Origin: Spirochaetaceae bacterium
GTDB taxonomy: Bacteria; Spirochaetota; Spirochaetia; Treponematales; Breznakiellaceae
Assembly (NCBI GenBank): GCA_031265025.1
Contig: JAISDF010000070.1
Coordinates: forward strand, 1-8,564
Direction of reading: 5' to 3'
DNA length: 8,564 bases
Shown here: positions 1 to 4,596 of the stretch, piece by piece
How the letters are laid out: each line of letters begins with the position of its first letter
Numbering within the stretch: the stretch's first letter is position 1
Notes under the pieces: model-generated
Database searches by the model: none
Seen by the model: the letters and a program-made list of their open reading frames with translations, nothing else
Told to the model about the DNA's origin: nothing
Position numbers and translations under genes: made by a program

Positions 1-272
1 TACACCGTCCAAAATTTTCTATATATAAAGATTTTCTAATTCGAGCAGAAACGTTACTTACAGCAATCACGCTAAAATCAAAAAAATTTATTACTGTGGT
101 AAAATTGAATATAATTTCTTTTGTAAAAGATAATATACTATTAGAACTTGCGGATATTTGTTCTGCCGATTTTTTAATAACAGGGAATACGAATGATTTT
201 ATATTTTCACAATACAAAAAAACAAAAATTGTAACACCTAAAGAATATTGGGATAATTATCAATATTTTTAA
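1..272 (+). CDS. PIN-domain toxin-like protein, C-terminal part (5' end outside window)
   Basis: An open frame reads from base 3 to a TAA at 270-272, giving the last 89 residues of a protein whose start lies left of the window. It begins HRPKF, like the 'L.RPKF' segment of PIN-family putative toxins (COG1569 type). It then has KDNILLELADICSADFLITGN (residues 42-62, seen in two overlapping parts, KDNILLELA and DICSADFLITGN) and ends IVTPKEYWDNYQYF, the usual 'IltPreF' ending. Members of this family are presumed metal-dependent RNases of toxin-antitoxin pairs; D43, E49 and D56 are candidate acidic residues, and the active-site aspartate quartet cannot be checked because the N-terminus is missing. 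No antitoxin gene is visible downstream, so any partner would lie upstream. Base composition is about 24% GC, far below the genes to the right, which suggests horizontal acquisition. Family call fairly sure; toxin activity is inferred. Confidence 0.7.
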   Translation, partial: HRPKFSIYKDFLIRAETLLTAITLKSKKFITVVKLNIISFVKDNILLELADICSADFLITGNTNDFIFSQYKKTKIVTPKEYWDNYQYF

Positions 273-296
273 CGAAAGAACTTGATAAAACATGTC

Positions 297-346
297 ACAT
301 AACGTTCCGGTGCTTACGACGTGAGAATGGATCGAAGCGGAATAAC
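297..346 (+). other. attC-like imperfect hairpin after the PIN gene (possible cassette-end remnant)
   Basis: CATAACGTT (298-306) lies 25 bases after the toxin stop codon and begins an imperfect hairpin: TTCC (305-308) pairs with GGAA (339-342), GCTT (312-315) with AAGC (335-338), and CGA (317-319) with TCG (332-334). GGT (309-311) and A316 are left unpaired on one arm, and the loop is about 12 nt. Integron attC sites have this general design: an outer AAC-type box, a stem with extrahelical bases on one arm, and a closing GTTRRRY core. No GTTRRRY core is seen here, so a complete site is absent. The hairpin falls where base composition changes. This may be a degenerate cassette end or chance. 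Confidence 0.22.
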
Positions 347-383
347 CTAGTCAGCCGGAACCCCGAACCGCCTACTGGCCCGG

Positions 384-402
384 TTTGTCCCACCAGGACA
401 AA
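384..402. repeat. Short perfect hairpin in the left non-coding stretch
   Basis: TTTGTCC (384-390) and GGACAAA (396-402) form a 7-bp perfect stem around a CACCA loop. A-residues follow to 405, so the minus strand reads a T-run before the stem rather than after it, unlike an intrinsic terminator in that direction. Together with the longer hairpin at 436-466 it occupies most of the non-coding stretch 273-473, in which I see no gene. Function unknown. Confidence 0.35.
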
Positions 403-435
403 AAAGCGTAAACAGTCCTATCAACCTGCCGGTAT

Positions 436-466
436 CTGTCCGCAAAGCCGCTTGCTTTGCGGACAG
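436..466 (-). terminator. 13-bp perfect inverted repeat downstream of the outer-membrane gene
   Basis: CTGTCCGCAAAGC (436-448) and GCTTTGCGGACAG (454-466) are exact reverse complements separated by a 5-nt loop (449-453). The stem starts 8 bases beyond the stop codon of the minus-strand gene (474-476), which is a normal place for a transcription terminator or an mRNA-stabilising 3' hairpin. Neither strand has a U-tract directly after the stem, so it is not a textbook intrinsic terminator. It could also be a dispersed repeat unit or a site linked to the neighbouring composition boundary. Confidence 0.45.
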
Positions 467-473
467 GCTCTCA

Positions 474-1019
474 TTAGAAACGGAGGAAGAAGCCGATGCT
501 GATATCTTTAGTTGATACGCCGAGGCTGAAATCCGTATCGCTGTAGTTGCTGTTGCGCCATGAACGCTCAAATTTTACGAGTCCGATGTTTGTGTAAATT
601 GATACACGATCCGTAAAACGGTACTCAAAATTGGGAAGCACGGCTATCCAGAATTTTTTTTCATCAGAACCGCTACTATAAGATGTATTGCTAAAACCTA
701 TATCACCCAGGGCCCTCAGTTCGAGACTGCCCAGGCTGAGGAGGTGGTAGCGACCCCAGGCCGCCAGGCCAAACTCTGTCGAATCGGTAATACCGATATC
801 CCTTCTTTCAAGTATCAGCCTGCCGCCTACATCGATCTTGTCGCTAATGACATATCCTACCATCGGACTCAAGGTAAAGCTGCTGGTACTGGTTGTCCCG
901 CCGCGCTTTGTCGATCCAAAGGATAAACCGACCTCGCCGCCGACTATCCAGTTTTGGGAAAAGCCCTGGACACAGACAAGGACGGCAAATACAACGGAAA
1001 GCATAATGGTTTTTTTCAT
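474..1019 (-). CDS. Small outer-membrane beta-barrel protein
   Basis: The 181-residue product starts MKKTIMLSVVFAVLVCVQGFSQ, a typical signal peptide (KK, hydrophobic core, cleavage probably after GFS or FSQ). The mature part of about 160 residues alternates short beta-like strands and turns: NWIVGGEVGLSFGS, FTLSPMVGYVIS, IDVGGRLILER, FGLAAWGRYHLL, LELRALGDIGFS, WIAVLPNFEYRFT, VSIYTNIGLVKFER. It ends ISIGFFLRF, with the C-terminal phenylalanine and alternating hydrophobics that mark BamA-assembled barrels. The size fits an eight-stranded barrel of the outer-membrane beta-barrel/OmpW-OmpX-like type; no specific family is recognised. Start chosen by the signal peptide and an AGGAGGG Shine-Dalgarno (complement of 1027-1033) 7 nt before the ATG. 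It is a single gene, transcribed away from the MFS gene. A role in adhesion or envelope integrity would be speculation. Confidence 0.75.
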   Translation of the reverse strand: MKKTIMLSVVFAVLVCVQGFSQNWIVGGEVGLSFGSTKRGGTTSTSSFTLSPMVGYVISDKIDVGGRLILERRDIGITDSTEFGLAAWGRYHLLSLGSLELRALGDIGFSNTSYSSGSDEKKFWIAVLPNFEYRFTDRVSIYTNIGLVKFERSWRNSNYSDTDFSLGVSTKDISIGFFLRF

Positions 1020-1074
1020 CTTAATTCCCTCCTGGGACAGGATATACTAAAAAACCTCCGGCCCAGAGTTTTGA

Positions 1075-1089
1075 TCGAATAACATTCGA
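1075..1089. promoter_or_regulatory. TCGAAT-AAC-ATTCGA palindrome between divergent genes (possible operator)
   Basis: TCGAAT (1075-1080) and ATTCGA (1084-1089) are exact reverse complements separated by three bases. The site lies 56 bases upstream of the outer-membrane gene start and 171 bases upstream of the MFS start, in the 240-base divergent intergenic region, a usual place for a dimeric repressor or activator. No regulator gene is present in the window, so the assignment rests only on symmetry and position. Confidence 0.3.
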
Positions 1090-1130
1090 CGGACTATCCC
1101 GGCCCTGATCCCGTGGTTCTATCCCCGCAT

Positions 1131-1136
1131 TATAAT
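1131..1136 (+). promoter_or_regulatory. Consensus -10 hexamer upstream of the MFS gene (alternative promoter)
   Basis: TATAAT at 1131-1136 is a perfect sigma-70 -10 element in an AT-rich patch, but I see no good -35 at 16-18 nt upstream. If used, transcription would begin near 1143 and leave a 5' leader of about 117 nt before the ATG at 1260, containing the hairpin at 1197-1220. Confidence 0.3.
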
Positions 1137-1196
1137 TTCAAAAACAGAACATATTTCAATATATTCCATAAATTCAAAGAGCGTCAACTGAAGGGC

Positions 1197-1220
1197 GGCG
1201 GGTATCGCGGTATATCCGCC
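1197..1220 (+). other. Leader hairpin upstream of the MFS gene
   Basis: GGCGGGTAT (1197-1205) pairs over nine positions with ATATCCGCC (1212-1220), including one G-U wobble, around a 6-nt CGCGGT loop. It ends 39 bases before the MFS start codon. In a transcript from the TATAAT at 1131 it would form in the 5' leader and could influence elongation or message stability. It has no following U-run and no known riboswitch pattern. Confidence 0.3.
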
Positions 1221-1247
1221 TCTCTGGTATTCCTTTGGGGAAGCAAT

Positions 1248-1253
1248 TACAAT
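1248..1253 (+). promoter_or_regulatory. -10-like hexamer directly before the MFS start codon
   Basis: TACAAT (1248-1253) matches TATAAT at 5 of 6 positions and lies 6 nt before the ATG at 1260, the same spacing as the -10 before gcvT. The hexamer 17 nt upstream (TGGTAT, 1225-1230) is a poor -35. If active, it would give a leaderless mRNA. The evidence is weaker than for the other two such sites. Confidence 0.3.
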
Positions 1254-1259
1254 ACACGT

Positions 1260-2459
1260 ATGGTTTTGGGACTGCTCAATATAGTCTACTTCGTTATGTA
1301 CGCCATTCTGTATCCCTATCTCCCCATTTTAATCCGCGGCCTGGGGTATACGCCTGTCGCCGTGGGTCTTCTCATGGGGCTTTTTGACGGGGCGGGTATT
1401 GCCGGGCCCCTTATCATAGGGTCCCTGGCGGACAAATGGGGAATGTATAAACGGCCCCTGGTTATTTCCGTGCTTCTTACGGTCCTGCCTGTCATGCCCC
1501 TGGTTCTGATCCGCAATCCCCTGGTAAGCGCTGTTTTTATCATCATCATTGCCATCGGCCTCCGTTCCTACCAGCCCCTGCTTGACGCCATAACAACCAT
1601 CTATGTGGGACCCGGCGGGAATTACGGCAGGATACGGGTTAGCGGTTCCATAGCGTATGTGCTCGCCATGCTGTTCTATCAGGTAACTCCCTTTTTCTAC
1701 CCTGACAGCGCGTTCAATATCGGGGTGTGGACAATCATAGGCGGCGTCATCTGCCTTGGCGTGACCGCGGCCGTTTTCAATGACGCGGACTTCCGGGACC
1801 GGGGGGACCCGGAGCAGAGCGCGGGTAAGCTCTCGCCGGCAAAAGCCGCCGCCGCTAAAGGCGCCGCCCGGAGTTTTGGGAAACGGTGGAGCCAGGTCTT
1901 CGTCCTGGGCATCATCATGATAGCCCTGAGCCGCTTTAATTACGCGCCGGTCAATTTTCTCGGCCTCTATGTTACCGAGGCGCTGCAATGGAACGCCGTG
2001 GGCATTATATTTTCCCTGGCGGCCATTACCGAAATTCCCATTATGTTTCTTGCCAGGCGCCTCATACTCCGTTTCGGGTCCCTGCCCCTCCTTGCCTTTG
2101 GCGCCCTGTGCACCGGCATACGGATGCTGCTCTACGCTGTTTTCCCCGGCCCCGGCGGTGTCGTAGCGGGCCAGCTTCTCCACTTCGCCTCCTACGGAAT
2201 TTTCCATAACGCCGCCGTGGCCTTTGTAAGCGTCAATGTCCCGCCGGACAAGCGGGCCCTGGGCATGACCGTATATCTGTCCCTGGGTACGGGGCTGCCC
2301 ACCTTCATAGGCAATATACTCGCCGGTTTTATCATCGAAGAAGCGGGCTGGAAAAACCTCTTCATACTCTACGGCGCGTCGTCGGTTCTCCCCCTTATGC
2401 TCTTTGTTTTCATAAGCAGAAGCGCTTTCAAACCTTCAAATTTGAAATCTCGGCTTTAG
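1260..2459 (+). CDS. Major facilitator superfamily transporter (MFS_1-like group)
   Basis: The 399-residue inner-membrane protein has about 12 predicted transmembrane helices in two halves of six. Helix 1 covers about residues 3-25 (GLLNIVYFVMYAILYPYLPIL). The loop after helix 2 carries GSLADKWGMYKRP (54-66), the MFS loop 2-3 motif. NYGRIRVSGSIAYVL (121-135) resembles the 'YGriR.wGSi' signature of the MFS_1-like/nucleoside-H+ symporter and phenylpropionate transporter group. A polar Ala/Lys-rich central loop lies at about 174-210, and the second half runs to residue 386. It probably moves a small molecule by proton symport; the substrate cannot be told from sequence. The frame is open upstream to a GTG at 1113, but those 49 residues are polar and unlike an MFS N-terminus, so the ATG at 1260 is preferred even though a GGGGAAG (1237-1243) lies too far upstream to be a good Shine-Dalgarno. 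Apparently a single-gene unit. Confidence 0.8.
   Translation: MVLGLLNIVYFVMYAILYPYLPILIRGLGYTPVAVGLLMGLFDGAGIAGPLIIGSLADKWGMYKRPLVISVLLTVLPVMPLVLIRNPLVSAVFIIIIAIGLRSYQPLLDAITTIYVGPGGNYGRIRVSGSIAYVLAMLFYQVTPFFYPDSAFNIGVWTIIGGVICLGVTAAVFNDADFRDRGDPEQSAGKLSPAKAAAAKGAARSFGKRWSQVFVLGIIMIALSRFNYAPVNFLGLYVTEALQWNAVGIIFSLAAITEIPIMFLARRLILRFGSLPLLAFGALCTGIRMLLYAVFPGPGGVVAGQLLHFASYGIFHNAAVAFVSVNVPPDKRALGMTVYLSLGTGLPTFIGNILAGFIIEEAGWKNLFILYGASSVLPLMLFVFISRSAFKPSNLKSRL
2435..2446. repeat. 12-bp perfect palindrome at the end of the MFS gene
   Basis: TTCAAATTTGAA is a perfect palindrome inside the last codons of the MFS gene, 11 bases before its stop codon begins. It overlaps a wider TTTCAAA...TTTGAAA repeat (2426-2432 and 2441-2447). 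It is AT-rich against a GC-rich gene. It could be a binding site or simply reflect the codons for S-N-L-K. Confidence 0.2.
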
Positions 2460-2521
2460 GCCAGGCAACGAATATTTACCGCTAAGTTGCATGAAAGGGA
2501 AGGTACCGCATTACCGGCCTA

Positions 2522-2550
2522 TTGCCAGTCCGGGGCGGGGAATCTATACT
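2522..2550 (+). promoter_or_regulatory. Sigma-70-type promoter of the NDK-like gene, adjacent to the ATG
   Basis: TTGCCA (2522-2527) and TATACT (2545-2550) each match the consensus at 5 of 6 positions and are separated by exactly 17 nt. A start point 6-8 nt after the -10 would fall at 2556-2558, only 2-4 bases before the ATG at 2560. The mRNA would be leaderless or nearly so, which fits the absence of a Shine-Dalgarno at normal spacing. Confidence 0.6.
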
Positions 2551-2559
2551 GCTGGTACT

Positions 2560-3735
2560 ATGGAACAGACTTTATCGTATGTACTTGTAACCCCGTATAC
2601 TGTGGCAAAGAGCCGTACCGGAGGAGTCGTGTCCCGGCTGCTTTCCCGCCTGGACCTGGAACTGGTGGGGGCGCAGATGATAGCCCCTGACGAGACCCTT
2701 GTCAGGAGCTACGCGGACAGGCTGCGGGAACAAAACCGCGAGGGGGAAGTTACCCTCCTGGCCGATTATGTGGAACGCCGCCTTAAACCTTCCGAAGGCA
2801 GAAGGCACAGGACATTGCTGCTGCTTTTCAGGGGGGAAAACCCCTGCGAAAAACTCGCGGAAATTGTCGGCCATATATACCCTGAGCACCAGAGTGTTGA
2901 GTCAATAACCGGCGAAACCATACGGGATACCTATGCGGACCTTATCACCGCCGCCGATGACCCTGAGCGCATGACCCATTTTGAACCGGCGGTGATGACC
3001 CCCCGGAACCAGGCCGAGGCCGACGGGGATCTAAAGCTCTTTGCCCGCTTTCTTAAAGGGCAAAATAATCTTGTTGAAAATATGGCCTATCCCGATTCCC
3101 TTAAAATCCAGAGGACCCTGGTTATCATAAAGCCCGACAACTGGACCTACGCGTCCTCAAAACCCGGAACCATTATCGACATGTTTTCAAGGACAGGCCT
3201 GCGCATCATAGGCATCAAGGTCCATCGCTTTTCCCTGGCCGAGGCCCTGGATTTTTACGGCCCTGTCGAAGACGCCCTTACTTCAAAACTTGCCCCCCTC
3301 TTCGGGAAAAAGGCCCGGGAAATTCTGGAAAGGGAATTCCACCTTGTTCTCGGCGAGCCGGTGGAGAAAATGCTTGCCGAAAGTTTCGGCGTTGAATACG
3401 CGCGGGACCAGTTCCACCAGATAATACAGTTCATGTCGGGCTGCAATCCCAAAAACCATCCTCTTGAACACATCAAGAGTCCCGGCATGGTAAAATGCAT
3501 GATTCTCGTGTATGAAGGGGAAAACGCCGTACAGAAAATACGGGATGTCCTCGGCCCGACAGACCCGCTCAAGGCGCCCGGAGGAACGGTACGCCGCGAA
3601 TTCGGCAGCAATGTCATGGTCAATACGGCCCATGCCTCAGACTCAAGTGAAAGCTACGCGCGGGAAAAGGACATTGTAAAAGTAGAGGAGAATTCGCTCC
3701 TGGATATTGTTGACGCCTATCTGGCACTGCGATAG
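2560..3735 (+). CDS. Tandem nucleoside-diphosphate-kinase-like protein
   Basis: The 391-residue product contains two NDK-like units. The C-terminal unit starts RTLVIIKPD (185-193, with the nucleotide-binding Lys191) and contains YEGENAVQKIRDVLGPTDP (about 318-336), GTVRREF (342-348, with the conserved Arg345) and NTAHASDS (355-362). His358 is at the place of the phosphohistidine that carries phosphate between nucleotides in the reaction NTP + NDP. The N-terminal unit (about 4-150) keeps the fold outline (SYVLVTPYTV, LLLLFRGENPCEKL, GETIRDTYADL) but lacks the N-x-x-H-x-S-D active-site motif and is presumably inactive or structural. The C unit is enlarged between FYGPVEDAL (232-240) and the GEN segment compared with the usual NDK of about 140-150 residues. 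ATG 2560 is chosen because the NDK-like sequence starts at once and a promoter abuts it; an in-frame ATG at 2491 would put that promoter inside the gene. Kinase activity is probable but unproven. Confidence 0.75.
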   Translation: MEQTLSYVLVTPYTVAKSRTGGVVSRLLSRLDLELVGAQMIAPDETLVRSYADRLREQNREGEVTLLADYVERRLKPSEGRRHRTLLLLFRGENPCEKLAEIVGHIYPEHQSVESITGETIRDTYADLITAADDPERMTHFEPAVMTPRNQAEADGDLKLFARFLKGQNNLVENMAYPDSLKIQRTLVIIKPDNWTYASSKPGTIIDMFSRTGLRIIGIKVHRFSLAEALDFYGPVEDALTSKLAPLFGKKAREILEREFHLVLGEPVEKMLAESFGVEYARDQFHQIIQFMSGCNPKNHPLEHIKSPGMVKCMILVYEGENAVQKIRDVLGPTDPLKAPGGTVRREFGSNVMVNTAHASDSSESYAREKDIVKVEENSLLDIVDAYLALR

Positions 3736-3754
3736 GCGCCGGGGAACGCGCCTA
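3733..3754. terminator. Hairpin at the convergent junction of the NDK-like and FKBP genes
   Basis: TAGGCGC (3733-3739) and GCGCCTA (3748-3754) form a perfect 7-bp stem with an 8-nt loop. It includes the TAG stop codon of the plus-strand gene and begins 5 bases beyond the minus-strand FKBP stop. The position suits a shared bidirectional terminator in the 24-base gap, but neither strand has a U-tract, so the efficiency is uncertain. Confidence 0.45.
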
Positions 3755-3759
3755 CTGCC

Positions 3760-4434
3760 TTACGGGGCCTCTTGGGGCTTTATCGAAAGCAGTTCCACGT
3801 CAAAAATCAGGGTGGCGTAGGGAGGTATGGCGCCGGGGCTGCCCTGGGGACCGTAGGCGAGGTCCGAAGGAATATACAGCCTGTAGGTGCTGCCCACGCT
3901 CATCAGCATGAGCCCCTCTGACCAGCCGGGGATAACCATGTTCAGGGGGAATTCGGCCGGTTCTCCCCGCGTATAGGAACTGTCAAAAACCGTTCCGTCC
4001 ACAAGGGTTCCCTCATAATTAACGGAAACCGTATCCTCGGCGCCGGGTTTCACGCCGCTTCCCTCGGTAACTACCTCATACTGCAGGCCGCTGGCCGTGG
4101 TGATGACCCCTTCCTTTTGCCCGTTTTCGGCAAAAAAGGCGCTTTCCTTTGCCCTGCTCGCGTCGGTAAAAGCCTGCTGTATGGTCGCTATGGCTTCTTC
4201 CATGGAGAGCTCCTTGTTGAGGTCTTCAACAGAATCCTTAAAACCCCTGGTAAACGCGTCATAATCAAATTCCAGCCCAAGCTGCCTGAGGTCGGAGCCT
4301 ATGACAAAACCAAAGGCATAACTGGTATTTTCGTCGCCCCCTCCCGGCGCGGCGCCGGTGGAAGCATTCTGCGCGTTACAGGCAATAAGCAGGGTGGCGG
4401 ACAGCAGCGCCGCGATACAACATCTCTTTACCAT
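3760..4434 (-). CDS. FKBP-type peptidyl-prolyl cis-trans isomerase, lipoprotein (FkpA/Mip-like)
   Basis: The 224-residue product has a lipoprotein signal: a short basic start, a hydrophobic core and the lipobox LLIAC with Cys19 as lipidation site. A Gly/Ser-rich linker follows, then an FKBP_N-type helical region (about 37-105, TSYAFGFVIGSDLRQLG...) that mediates dimerisation in FkpA and Mip. The FKBP catalytic domain (about 114-217) begins SGLQYEVV and keeps the pocket residues in VNYEGTL (138-144), FDSS (150-153), VIPGW (167-171), LAYG (192-195) and LIFDVEL (209-215). It should be anchored on the periplasmic side of a membrane and help fold exported proteins. The chosen ATG gives a normal signal peptide. 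An upstream in-frame TTG would add seven residues, and neither start has a strong Shine-Dalgarno. It diverges from the gcv operon and converges with the NDK-like gene. Confidence 0.88.
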   Translation of the reverse strand: MVKRCCIAALLSATLLIACNAQNASTGAAPGGGDENTSYAFGFVIGSDLRQLGLEFDYDAFTRGFKDSVEDLNKELSMEEAIATIQQAFTDASRAKESAFFAENGQKEGVITTASGLQYEVVTEGSGVKPGAEDTVSVNYEGTLVDGTVFDSSYTRGEPAEFPLNMVIPGWSEGLMLMSVGSTYRLYIPSDLAYGPQGSPGAIPPYATLIFDVELLSIKPQEAP

Positions 4435-4459
4435 AAAAACCAACTTACACAACAAGATT

Positions 4460-4483
4460 CCGGGCCGCCTGAAGGCGCGCCGG
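4460..4483. other. GC-rich hairpin in the fkpA-like/gcvT divergent intergenic region
   Basis: CCGG (4460-4463) pairs with CCGG (4480-4483), and CGCC (4466-4469) with GGCG (4474-4477), across a 2x2 internal loop and a TGAA tetraloop. It lies 26 bases upstream of the FKBP start and about 80 bases upstream of the gcvT -35 element. A 5' leader structure of the minus-strand gene or a regulator site is possible; no known RNA family is recognised. Confidence 0.25.
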
Positions 4484-4561
4484 GAGGGTCAAATACGTTT
4501 AACCTTTTTCAATCATATACCCAAGCAGGGGAATACTCAAGGCCGGGCTGTTCCGCCTCCC

Positions 4562-4590
4562 TTGTCCCTGTAAGGGTTTTCCCCTATATT
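4562..4590 (+). promoter_or_regulatory. Promoter of the gcv operon, adjacent to the gcvT start codon
   Basis: TTGTCC (4562-4567) matches the -35 consensus at 4 of 6 positions and TATATT (4585-4590) matches the -10 at 5 of 6, with a 17-nt spacer. The ATG of gcvT is at 4597, exactly where transcription would begin, so a leaderless mRNA is predicted. The spacer contains the small palindrome CCCT-GTA-AGGG (4566-4576), which also touches the -35 and could be an operator. No glycine riboswitch core is evident in the 162 bases between the divergent genes. Confidence 0.5.
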
Positions 4591-4596
4591 GAAATA

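Noticed and set aside
384..402. CCCACCA at 389-395 as a tRNA 3' end.
   Set aside because: No T-arm, anticodon arm or acceptor pairing can be built from the preceding bases on either strand.
273..473. A small gene in the left non-coding stretch.
   Set aside because: Short frames here have no Shine-Dalgarno or protein-like sequence and are broken up by the inverted repeats.
1113..1259. GTG-started 49-residue N-terminal extension of the MFS protein.
   Set aside because: It is polar, has no Shine-Dalgarno and is unlike the MFS N-terminus, while the first helix starts right after ATG 1260.
1329..2207. Long minus-strand open frame (292 residues) inside the MFS gene.
   Set aside because: Its product is low-complexity and polar with no domain; this is typical of a shadow frame opposite a GC-rich membrane-protein gene.
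4117..4596. Open frame upstream of and in phase with gcvT, giving a 531-residue reading.
   Set aside because: It runs antisense through the FKBP gene and has no resemblance to a GcvT extension; the family alignment begins exactly at ATG 4597.
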